From NCBI GenBank assembly GCA_951799405.1, contig OX637341.1, positions 19,583,659 through 19,647,658 of the forward strand: 64,000 nt of DNA. The letters run 5' to 3'. This stretch comes from Agapetus fuscipes (lineage: Eukaryota; Arthropoda; Insecta; Trichoptera; Glossosomatidae). Positions within the stretch are counted from its first letter, which is position 1; every line of letters begins with the position of its first letter. Position numbers and translations under genes: made by a program. Shown here piece by piece: positions 31,701 through 43,700 of the stretch. The notes under the pieces were generated by a model. It did not search any database. It saw only the letters and a program-made list of their open reading frames with translations, and was not told the DNA's origin.

Positions 31701-34700
31701 TTCTCCAGACGAATATTTTTTTAAATAAAATTCCCATTTCCCCTTTTGCGTGTTTAAAAAAGGTTTTTTTTGCAAATTTGTTGTAAAAGTTCAAACATTT
31801 GCACTATTTTTGAAAGCTTATGAGTTGAGGAAGTTATTCCTGCAGTTTGTACGCCAAGTGTCTTATCATTTTTTTGAGTTATCCTCTTTGGATTGAAAAA
31901 ATTATAAAAAAACAAAAAAAAAGTTTGGCCTTGAAAACCTTTTATTTTGGAGGGTTTCGGATTTTTTTACATAAATTTTAGTTTTCAGTAGTTGCTCATT
32001 TATCAGCTATAAGAAAAACACTTATTTGTTGCAAAAAATTAAGAAAAATTTTCACAATCATAAGTTTTAGGTCGAAAAATGGTCAATTTTTAAAAAAAAC
32101 CTAAAAATTGAAATAACTTGAAGATGAGTGATTTTCGACCCCTAGTTAACTGGGTCAAAAATGTTGCAAATAGACCCTAGTATAACCCCTTTCAAGGAAT
32201 AGGTCGAATTACCAGTCACCCTGTATAGGGTCTTTCCTTAAGAGCTTCCTATCATTTATATAGGGTCTTTCCTTAAGAGCTTCCTATCATTTATATAGGG
32301 TCTTTCCTTAAGAGCTTCCTATCATTTATATAGGGTCTTTCCTTAAGAGCTTCCTATCATTTATATAGGGTCTTTCCTTAAGAGCTTCCTATCATTTATA
32401 TAGGGTCTTTCCTTAAGAGCTTCCTATCTTTAAATGAAAATAAACAAAGGATTGTTTTTGTTTGAAAAGCCTATCAATGCCATTTTATATGGAATACAAC
32501 ATCCTTCAAATGTTCGCCCAGCTTCTCTGGGGTGCGTGCATGTGAAATGTCCAATTTTCCATGACTGGCTCATTCAGGCGCAGTCAGGCTAAATTTGACA
32601 TAATATGATATGTGTGATGTTGGCTTTCAAGGCTGCTGTGGTTTGTGGCTTATTTGTATACACCTGCGACTGAAGAAAATTCCACAAGAAAAAGTCTAAC
32701 AGGTTCCCACTGCATGAAATAGGTGTCCAGTTCACATCGCCTCCATGTGAGATAGCCACGCCTTCAAACCGCTTGTACAGAATGAGCTGTATGGCTCGTG
32801 CGCCATCCTGTTGAAACCTATTCAGGCCAAAATAAGTTGGTTCTCTTCAACCTGCAGCATTTCCATAAAACAATTTTATCATTTGCACGCTATACCCGTC
32901 CAAGGTGGTTTGGCAAAACAGACTGAATAAATTACGGCCAATTGGACAGATAATAATATTATTTGGCGAGCGCTGCTTTTGTGTGAATCACACCTCAAGA
33001 GCCCTCTGCGAGCTTGGGCATCGCTGTAGAAAGCGCCAATTCTCAAGCAAGACCCATTTGCTGTAAGATGTCACTTTAACAACATGGCCACCATCAACTG
33101 TCAAAGTTCAATAATTCTTATAATAATATTAATTAATTAATTAATTAATAAGGTCTTTATTGTTTTTTATCAATATGTACAAAGTATTACAATAAAAATA
33201 AATTTTAAAAATCTAATTACAATAAATACTCCCCAAAGTAAGCATAGCTTGTGTTTTGGGGAGGATTCCAACTTATCTTAACTTAAAATTAATCACTTAA
33301 TAGATAAAAATCATAAAAAACAAAAATAATATATACACCATTTAGTCATTTACTCAGCAAAAAACAGAAAGACAAAAAATAAAATAAAATAACATAAAGA
33401 GGTAACATGTTTAAATAGAAAATACAGAAATAAGAATTATACATATATACACACATGTAGATATATGAAAAAAATAACAAAAATAATAATGATAAGAATA
33501 ATATACAAAAAACCAATCAAATATAAACACTCAACTATTTACACCTCTTTCAAATATTTGCTGATCATGTACTTAATGGCCCTAGGATCTGCGTGCTGCG
33601 TACTAGAATAGTTACATCCAATAAAAGTGAAAGAAATGAAACACCAGCTGACTAGGTGAATATTTACCTCATTCCTTCTCCTGAGCTCCCCGTACACTGT
33701 CACATCCAGGTAGATGAGTTGCTGCAGAGCCACCTGCCCGTACAGCACCAGCAGCCGGTGCAGGTACTCGCTGGGGAACTTGATGTAGTCCACCTCCCCC
33801 TCCGCCTCCCTGAGGCCCAGCAGCAGGGCTATCCTGGCGGTGATCTCTCTCAGCAGGGCCAGCACCATCAGGTCGGGAGTGTCACAGATGGAATAGATCA
33901 GCGTGATGGAGTTGGTTCCCAGGACGACAAACTCTTCAGCTTTGAAGAATGATTCCACCAGGGTGTCATGCAGACACTTGAGAAGAGGAGAGTCCTTGGG
34001 CATGCGCGGCTGGTCCTTCCCCAGAGACAGCAGCAGCTGCACGGAGAGCACCTTGATGGCCTGCGCCCCGCCCAGCCCCAGGGCCTGGATGACCTGGAGG
34101 TTGGCGGAGGCGATGGAGGGCTTGGCCTTGGCCAGCATCACCAGCAGGCTCAGGGCCGCGCGGCTGTTCTCCGCCGTGGCCTCCTCATGCTTCCTCGTGA
34201 ACATCTCCCACAACACCTGCAACACGCAAGGAATCCTAAATCATATAAAATGACTTACAACAGAATATATTCTTGACACATTGCTATTTATATACTCGTA
34301 TTTGATACACCCACATAATAATGCCTGCCTTGATACCTGTATAAAGGGAGCCCCGATGTCTCCTGCCTGCAGCCACTTGGCCAGCAGGGCCTCCAGAGCG
34401 GCAGCGTGTCCCCTGTTGGCCTGCAGCACAAAGCCCAGCAGGCGCAGCACCGTGCCACACGCGCGCGCACGCTCACTGCCCTCACGCACCAGGTACATCT
34501 GGCTGTAGGCGCGCTCCACTGCATCGCGCTTCTCCTGCAACAAACACCAGCAGTACTTCAGCTCAGACACCTTTTCCTCTCAACTGATTCCTGTGAGAGA
34601 ATCAGCAAACATCCCCCCATATGTACATACCTGATCGTGAGACCACACGAGCTGCAGCATTCCCATGATGCCAATCTTGGCAGTTTCAATGTTGAAGCTG

Positions 34701-37700
34701 TGAGCCGTCTTGAAGAAGTCGATGGCCTCCAGCACGTCGGTGTTCTGCTTCGACATGAGCAGCGTGTAGACCAGCGGCACGCTCTGCTGCAGCAGCAGGC
34801 TGTAGCCCAGCTGCTCCTCCAGGAAGCTCACCAGCCTCTCCTGGCTCTCCAGCGCCAGCACCAGCTCCGCCTGCTGCTCCTCGCTCAGCTGGCACGCATG
34901 CTCCGTGATGAACACATTTCGCATCAACGCAATGAAGTACAGCATCTACAAGGTAACATAAAACAATGGATACCAAACTAGTAGAATTTATAATTGTAAA
35001 TGATGATGATGATGATGATGGATGATTTCTTTCCTGTGGCGCCTTTTAATGGTCCAGGACCATCTCAAGGGCGCCATGGCTTCTGGAGAAAAGTAGTGTC
35101 TTCAGTCCCTTTCTGAAGGTGGTGATAGGCTGGTTCGAGCGAACACTGACGGGAAAATTGTTCCAGGCAACCGGCCCGGCCACCGCAAAGTATGGATATG
35201 GATAATATAGATAACCATCTCCTTACAATGCAAATAGAAAGCAGGCGTACCTGGTTGTTCTTGTCCATTTCACAGCGCAGCAGTTTGGCCTCAGGGAACT
35301 GTCTCTCCGTGTGGCGGATGATCATGAAGGCCTCTACATACTCCTGCGCCTGGATCTTGTTGCGGATGACGGAGTAGGCGTCGTCGATGGTTCCCTGGGA
35401 GACGGCAGGGTCATCCTGTGTCAGCTGGTCCATCTTCTCCTCCACCACCCTCTTGATGTCCTCCTCGATGTGATTCCACTTGCCCAGCATGACCTGGTCG
35501 GGCTTGGGGCTGATCTTCAGCTGCAGCTCCTCCAGGGTTCTCTTCTCTTTGGCCAGTTGCTCTTGAATCGCCTCAACTTTTAATTGAGCAGAAAATGGGT
35601 TGTGCTCAATGAATACCTGTAGAGACGAACACAGCAAATAGTTAAGATTAAGAGATGTAGGATGATAAATTACTCAAATACATGGCCCCTCCTGGCATAT
35701 TCTAGAGCCATTCCTTACTTAATAAATGATTTTTTTTAATAAAACTTCAGGGGAAATGTGCGTTGTTCTACATGTTGATTTACCTTGACGAGCTGTATGG
35801 CGCTCTTCCTGACGAGTGTGGCCTTGTCCTGCAGGCGGCCGATGGCGCGGGCCAGCACGCGCTGCTGCCTGAGCAGTGGCACGCAGCCCTCGCGCTGCAG
35901 CCGGCTCCACAGCTGCAGCACCTGCAACAACGCACCACAGCGATCAGGACATTAGCTCATGAGCGAGCATTCCATGCAAATGTAGGCAGCATATGGTAAA
36001 TTATCCTTACAAGATCAACAATATTAAATCATGGGTTCCTTGGCTTCTAGATTGGTACAAGGCTGACCAACCATCCCATAAAAAATTTAATACTTTGCCA
36101 ATCTCAACCCTTTTTCACGGAAGGTAAGCAAGAGTTGCAGGGCGTCCGTTCTTTTGAGATAGGGTTTTCATGTTGTAAGCATTTAATATGAATCATAAAT
36201 ATCTATGCCACTTAGATTATAGATTGTTATACATGTAAGCTGGAATGGAGAATACATGTATGCAGTCTCACCTTGGACCTCACAAAGGCGGACAGGTCGT
36301 GCAGATGTTCCTCCAGGTCATCCAGGAAGGCGTCCCTCATGTCCCGGCGCTCCTCAGGCAGCCCCTCCCCCCGCAGCACCACGCACAGCACCTCACACAG
36401 CATGCCCAGCACACTGCTCCTCAGCGGGTAGCACTGCCAACATGCACACACACATCAGGCATGACCTCCAGCCTGCCAGACATTAGGCCCCTTAGTGCTG
36501 CTGTGAGCAAATCACATACAGTCCCTGGAGATACAGGGCACAGCTGGGACATAGAAAAATAATATTGTTTACTTTAGAAATAAACTGGCATTGGACATTT
36601 GTTGGAAAGATTTGAGAAATAACCCACATAATATAGCTATGTGAGTTTTAGAGTAAAATAGCAATAATGTATTGTCTGCATATGTTGAGATACACCCACT
36701 CTCTCCTATTCTTTGCTTGCTGTCCTCCTTGGGTGTCTAATGTGCATCAAAGGAGATTGCTAATCGTTGAATACTATCTTGGATATATTAGATACACTTG
36801 AAATAAGTAGCACGGTGTATATACCTCATCAGTCTCCAGGTGCGTCCTCATGGCCTGTGCCGCGGGCAGCATCTGTGTGGGCATGAGCTGCGTGAGCTCG
36901 GTGAGCAGCTGCGCGCAGTGGCGGTGAGCGGGCGCCGCATCCCCCTCCCCGCCCGACGCCCCGCCTCCAAGCGCCTCCCCCAGCTCCCGCACCAGGCGCG
37001 CCACCAGCCCGCCCAGTCCCCAGCAGCGCACCAGCTGCTCTATGCCCGCACACACCGGGGACACCGCGTGCTCATACAGCTGCACTGTCTGCAACACAAC
37101 ACACTCTCAGCACAACAAGGAGCTGGCTGAAGCTGCGGCACTACAGCAGGGCCCGGGTATACCACTCCCCTCTATTGCATAATTCTAAATATGTATGGAA
37201 AATACAACGGCATGTAAGTTCATTACATCTCTATATTGTATTCCTATAGACATCCATCTCTTTTATATTCCCATCATTCATACTTTCTACTTTAGCTCAG
37301 TTTCCACACACAAATATTTTTTGAATAAGTATTGATATTGACGTCAGACACTGATTTTTAGCGGCAACTATCGGTTTCTCCGTCTCCACATACATTTGAA
37401 CAAAATAATTTTTGAACAAAACAGAATCTTTTTCTTCTATTGACATTTAGCTGCTGTGGTTTATTAAAACATCGAATGGGTTTAAAAATATAATGAAGGA
37501 ATTAAATAATTTTAATATGTGTTAAGTTAAACCATGCGGCAGTAAAAAAAACAATCATACAGATAATTATACATGGCTGCTTGTGGGAATGCATTTAATA
37601 TAAATCTTAAATGATATATATCTTTGCAGCTTAGATTAGATTAGATAAGATTAGATACAGATAATTTACAATTCATCATGGTGTTTTACAAATTGGCAGA

Positions 37701-40700
37701 ATATTACAATTTTAGTTGTGGCAGTATATTACGGGTTCTTAACCTTAAAAATATTTTTGTAAAACAGAATGCAATATTGCAATTTGTGTTATTAATATTG
37801 CATTGTTTTTATACATTGTGTTAATATTACATTGTGTCATTGTTTTTGCGCTTATCCGCCAAGACCCAAAATTGAATTTGGAACTTCCCTTGCGACTGAA
37901 ATTATTTACAATTTTTAAAAATGGTTGCTAAAAATGTCTTTTTATTCAGTATTGAATTATTTCATAATCAAAACGTTGTAATGGAAAAAAACATTGTTGT
38001 GAAATAAAAATGTTTTTAATCCAAAAGTAAAAACAAACTCAATTTAACCTCTAAGGTAGTATGGCCGTACCCGTACGGCGGTAAATGTCATTGCAAATCG
38101 AAGTATGGCCGTAACGGTACGGCTATGGTCATACAGGCTTTATTCATAAGTAAACGTCAGAAATGGATTAACCAACAGCATCTAGCGGCTTTCCCCCATA
38201 ATATTTTAAAAACTAAACGAAGTTAGCAGTATTATCAACTTTACAAAAGCGATTTCAAAGTATGTGTGACGTCACAATCATTTTTCGTGGTGTTCGAAAC
38301 CAGTTTGAACAAGTGCGCGCATGTTATCGCGTATACGTATATTTCTCACGCGAAAATTGCATTTTTATATAGTTTTTCTTATTTAAATTGTTTGGTGATC
38401 ACTTTTTTCTATACCATGGTGCATCCTCTACGCGGATGACATAGCTCTGATTGCGGATTCGGCAGAACAATTACAGGCAAGATTGAACAAATGGGTGGAT
38501 CCCTTGGAGCGAAATGGACTACGCATCAGCAGAAGCAAGACGGAGTACATGGAGTGTGACTATGAGGGAATCGCTACAGACCCGACACATGGAAGTGTTA
38601 TCTCCATTGAGGGTACTCCAGTTCCCAAGGTGTCTAATTTCAAATACCTCGGGTCGGTCCTTACTGTAGACGCCAACGTAGACACAGATGTGAAACACAG
38701 GATAAACACTGCCTGGCTCAAGTGGAGATCTCTGTCAGGTGTCTTGTGTGACCAAAGGATCCCTATCAAGACTAAGGGCAAGGTCTACAAGACGGCAGTA
38801 AGGCCCGCCATGCTATATGGAGCAGAATGCTGGACTTGCAAAAACGTCCATGAACGGCAAGTCCATGCTGCCGAGATGAGAATGCTGAGGTGGGCTGGAG
38901 GTGTCACTAGGCTAGACCACATAAGGAACGAAAACGTGAGGGGTAGCTTTAAGGTTGCCCCAATAAAAGACAGGATTAGAGAATCCCAATTCCGGTGGTT
39001 CGGCCATGTGATGCGAAGAGATAATGAACATATTGTCCAAAAAGCCCTCAGCATTCCCACAGGACCAAGAGGCAGAGGCCGCCCAATGGCAACATGGCGG
39101 GCCAATATTGAAAAAGAAATGCAAAAGGGAAACCTGACAGAGGAGATGAGCCAGGATAGAAAAGTTTGGCGTCTTCGAACAAGGAGGGCCGACCCCAAAT
39201 GATGGGATAAGGCAAAGGAAAAGAAGAGAAGAGGTGATCACTTTTTGAAAGTTTTTGAACACGGTTTTTTTAAAAAAAACGTATTTTGTTTGGTGTTTTT
39301 GTGTTTTATTGACAATATTTTTATTCTTTGCATACCTTTATTTACGTACTAAAGCCCGTTCGTAACTTTGTGTTGTGGAATTTTTGTGTTGAACTTTTTC
39401 TTTTATACATTATCTATCCCTCAATTTACGATCATGTCGCATAGGGTTAGTGAAAAGGACATCTTCGATGCTTTAGTTGAAAGCGAAGATGAAGAGTTAT
39501 ACGAAAATATCGACGATTTACCTATTGAGTCTGATAGCTCTTCTGAAGAATCTTCATCGTCAGAGGTAGAAGACAAGAAGCGCGTAAATGGTCTGATAGT
39601 GATTTTGTCCCCACGTTATATAATTTTGACTGTAGCCAATCTGGTATATGTGACGATAAAACTGATGTAAATGAGAATTCGAAAGAAATTGAATTCTTTG
39701 AACTTTTTATGACGCGTAATGTTGTGGAAATAATTTCTAAAGAAACAAATAGATATGCAGAAGTCATAAAGAACAGTACTTAAGGATCCAAATCAAAAAT
39801 ACACAAATGGGTAAATACTAACATTGGTGAGATTTATATGTTCATCGCAACAATAATGCTGATGAGATTTATATGTTCATCGCAACAATAATGCTGATGA
39901 GATTTATATGTTCATCGCAACAATAATGCTGATGAGATTTATATGTTCATCGCAACAATAATGCTGATGAGATTTATATGTTCATCGCAACAATAATGCT
40001 GATGAGATTTATATGTTCATCGCAACAATAATGCTGATGAGATTTATATGTTCATCGCAACAATAATGCTGATGAGATTTATATGTTCATCGCAACAATA
40101 ATGCTGATGAGATTTATATGTTCTTCTCAACAATAATGCTGATGAAATTTATATGTTCATCGCAACAATAATGCTGATGAGTTTGGTCGGAAAAATTCTC
40201 TAAAAAAATACTGGTCGAACAACAAAGTCATTGAAACTCCGTTCTTCAAATTATTATTTTCTCAAGATCGCTTCTGTCTTCTCCTACGAGCTCTACACTT
40301 CGTCGACAATGCAATGCCAATAAATGATAAATTATACAAAATTAGAGCATTGTTTGAAAAAGTAAAGAAGAATTTTAAAAATATATTTTACCCATATGAA
40401 AATATATGCATAGATGAAAGCCTTTTGCTCTGGAAAGGAAGACTCTCCTTCAAAATATACATTCCTTCAAAAAGACATCGGTTTGGAATCAAATTATTTG
40501 TTTGCTGCGATGTGCATACTGGGTACATTCTAGATATTATTGTTTACACCGGATGCCAGTCAGACTATAACATTTTAGAGAATCTTGGCATATCAGGCTG
40601 GGTTGTGACTAATCTAATCTAAGCTGCAAAGAAATATATCATTTAAGATTTATATTAAATGCATTCCCACAAGCAGACATGTATAATTTCGCGCTAACAC

Positions 40701-43700
40701 ATGCCGCATGTGGACCTACAATATAAAAACCCAATCTCAAATGAACATAAGCCTTGCAACTCTTGCCGTCCTTCCCTGAAACAGGGGTGACATTGGCAAA
40801 GTGAACCAATTTTTTACAGTATGGGTGGTCAGCCGCATAACAACCTATAAGTCAAGGAACAACGATGACGACGATGCTAAAAGATTATCTCGGGAAAGGC
40901 CACACTCTCTATGTAGACAATTGGTATACCAGTCCTGCTTTGTTTTATTTTCTGTTAGAAAATAAAACGAATGCCTGCGGAACGGCAAAACAAACCGGAA
41001 AAATATGCCGAAGTTCAGTACAAATAAAATGAAAAAAGGAGAAGTCACTTTTTATCACTCTGATGGACTGATGGCTCTAAAATGGAAAGACAAGAGAGAG
41101 ATAGTGATGCTTACAAGCAAGCATGAAAATAATATGATTACCACAAATAGAATAGATTATAGTACGGGACTGAGTAAAATAAAACCTGAAGCCGTTGTAG
41201 AGTATACCAAAAATATGGGAGCAGTTGACAAAGTGGACCGAATCTTAGGTTTTACTGACTGCTCCCGCAAATCATTCAAATGGTACAAAAAAATATTTTT
41301 TAGACTCGTGGACTGCTGCACTCTAAATTCATTTTTCCTGTACAAGCAAGTTACTAAAAAACAGTTATCATTTGGAGACTTAAGAGAAACTCTTATAGCT
41401 CAAATGACTGAGAGGTATCACAAACCGCGACCGAATGCATCAGGAGGAAGAAGGGTTGAGGATGTGCCACTACGACTAACGGAAAGGCACTTCCCCTTCC
41501 CTGTTCCCCAAACACAGGCACAAGGAAGCAGGACCCAAAGAAAGTGTCACGTGTGCAGTCATACAACTGTACGACCAAAGTGTCGAAAAGACACAAAATT
41601 AATGTGTGAAGTGTGCAACGTCGCTTTGTGTATACATCCATGTTTCAAAGCCTACCACACTAAAAAACATTATTAGTCATGTTTTGTGTTTCATCTATGT
41701 ATTTATATGTATTTTTAATTATTTTGTAAGTGTAAGTTTTCAATTACTTTTAGTGAAGTGACAATTATTTTACTAGTGTACGAATATTTTGACACCGCAA
41801 CCAATAGTTGACGACACCTGAAATAAACATAGGATTTTTCAATAAAAACTTTGAAAAATGGTAAGTTTTAATTTTTTTTTCTTTGAAAAATGGTAATTTT
41901 TATTTTTGATTATTGTGTTGAAGTCGTTAAACATAATACTTTTTATTTTAACCCTTTATAAAATAACTCACTCCGTATAGGTATTTACATCATACCAAAA
42001 CTCACTACCTTAGAGGTTAATACCTACTTACTTCCTTTCTCTTTTTAAGGGGTTAACCATTATTTTAAATATGTTCTAAAAATTGGTTTTTAGTTTTCAC
42101 GGAAAATAAAGGTTTTCGAGTTTTAAATTACCAAAAATTTTAAAAAATACCACAATTTTCGAGTCCATGTCGAGTCCGTGGCATTATTGTCTTTGACTTT
42201 TCAGACATTTGGGCTCCGAAGTTAAAATTTCCGACAAATCAGTTTGACCAACAGTCAGAAATCAGGGCACAATTCAACCATCATCATAATATCAAAATTG
42301 CCAACATCTGTCACTTCGGAGCGGCCATCTTGCTCGACGTCACTATCGATAATTATTCACGAAATATTCCTGTGTGGAAACTGAGCCTTAGGCATTCTTT
42401 CATTCTTCTTACGTATCTTCTTTCTTACTTCCCCAATCGTTATTTTCAAACATAAAAAAAAAAAAAAAAAAAAAAACGCAACTAAGCTACACATATAGTG
42501 TAACTTCTTGCCTGCGTTACCCCCGAAGGGGTCGCATGTGGCGCTTCGGGACCTATTTATTTTTACAGGTAAGGGGGCCGGCCTCACACCAACCACTTTC
42601 AGTTGAAGTGGGGGTTTCCCAGCTCCCGGGGGGCTGATTCTCATTTCTTGTAAAGGCTGAGTATACCTTTGAGATCGAACCCTTGCTCTCGGCATGGAAT
42701 GCAAGCATTCTACCAATTGAGCTATCGACCTTTTTTTTTACGAGCTTGATCGTCGTCGCTACAAAGCGCCAATTCTCAAGCAAGACCCAGTTGCTGTAAG
42801 GCTGGATGGACCTGTGGTGACCGGTCATTGGTAAAGGTTTTATGAATTTTTCAACCCGGCGAAGAGCAAATTTGAAAATATAAATGGTATATTTTTTGTG
42901 CTCCGCCGGGAATCGAACCCACAACCTTCCCATTCAGAGTCCGCAGTGTTACCACTGAGGTATCACAAACCGCGACCGAATGCATCAGGAGGAAGAAGGG
43001 TTGAGGATGTGCCACTACGACTAACGGAAAGGCACTTCCCCTTCCCTGTTCCCCAAACACAGGCACAAGGAAGCAGGACCCAAAGAAAGTGTCACGTGTG
43101 CAGTCATACAACTGTACGACCAAAGTGTCGAAAAGACACAAAATTAATGTGTGAAGTGTGCTCAGTGGTAACACTGCGGACTCTGAATGGGAAGGTTGTG
43201 GGTTCCATTCCCGGCGGAGCACAAAAAATATACCATTTATATTTTCAAATTTGCTCTTCGCCGGGTTGAAAAATTCATAAAACCTTTACCAATGACCGGT
43301 CACCAAAGGTCCATCCAGCCTTACAGCAACTGGGTCTTGCTTGAGAATTGGCGCTTTGTAGCGACGACGATCAAGCTCGTAAAAAGGTCGATAGCTCAAT
43401 TGGTAGAATGCTTGCATTCCATGCCGAGAGCAAGGGTTCGATCTCAAAGGTTTACTCAGCCTTCACAAGAAATGAGAACCAGCCCCCCCGGGAGCTGGGA
43501 ACCCCCACTTCAACTGAATGTGGTTGGTGTGAGGCCGGCCCCCTTACCTGTAAAAATAAATAGGTCCCGAAGCGCCACATGCGACCCCTTCGGGGATAAC
43601 GCAGGCAAGAAGTTACACTATATGTGTAGCTTAGTTGCGTTTTTTGCGTTGCGTTCCAAAATTATGAGGAGCTTAAAGAAACCATTACAGCTCACTTCAA

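Larger units (their letters stand above)
29160..32223. mobile_element. mariner/Tc1-like foldback element with a nested hAT
   Basis: The ends CAGGGTGACTTGTAATTCG and the inverse of CAGGGTGACTGGTAATTCG are flanked by TA (29158-29159 and 32224-32225). The arms are inverted copies for roughly 750 bp, excluding a 1-kb hAT inside the left arm. The centre holds the C-terminal part of a transposase on the minus strand. The right arm repeats the sequence coding for the transposase end, so the present form arose by rearrangement. It lies in NCAPD2 intron 12. Confidence 0.85.
39434..41676 (+). pseudogene. piggyBac transposase, disrupted
   Basis: The start MSHRVSEKDIFDALVESEDE is followed by a frameshift near 39580 and a TAA at about 39782. 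Ten 35-bp repeats then shift the frame. Sequence resumes with ALHFVDNAM. Acidic catalytic positions remain: IDES (codon at 40413), CDVHTGY (40509) and GAVDKVDR (41227). A LINE 3' end splits it at 40609. The C-terminus is a cysteine-rich zinc-binding domain (KCHVCSHTT, CRKDTKLMCEVCNVALCIHP). It cannot make protein now. Confidence 0.93.
38048..42016 (+). mobile_element. piggyBac transposon with TTAA target duplication
   Basis: Flanked by TTAA at 38044-38047 and 42017-42020. The ends CCTCTAAGGTAGTATGG and CACTACCTTAGAGG share a terminal inverted repeat CCTCTAAGGTAGT. It encodes a disrupted piggyBac transposase on the plus strand. Two later insertions lie inside (a truncated LINE at 38408-39232 and a LINE 3' end at 40609-40858), plus a 35-bp tandem expansion in the ORF. 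It lies in NCAPD2 intron 5 in opposite orientation to the gene. Confidence 0.95.
42473..43640. repeat. dimeric-SINE palindrome with captured piggyBac spacer
   Basis: The left arm 42473-42959 and right arm 43161-43640 are near-perfect inverted copies of a dimeric SINE (family 1 unit joined to family 2 unit). The spacer 42960-43160 is a 201-bp copy of 41415-41615, the piggyBac region encoding the start of the cysteine-rich domain. GAG precedes and C follows both copies, so junction microhomology is 1-3 bp. Confidence 0.93.

Noticed and set aside
34406..34981. 191-codon plus-strand open frame
   Set aside because: It is antisense to NCAPD2 exons 10 and 11 and spans their intron; the GC-rich minus-strand exons leave open antisense frames.
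36256..37130. Plus-strand open frames near NCAPD2 exons 6 and 7
   Set aside because: Antisense shadows; the minus-strand reading matches NCAPD2.
42473..43640. SINE heads as functional tRNA genes
   Set aside because: A and B boxes are present but the cloverleaf does not close, and the copies are repeated with SINE bodies.
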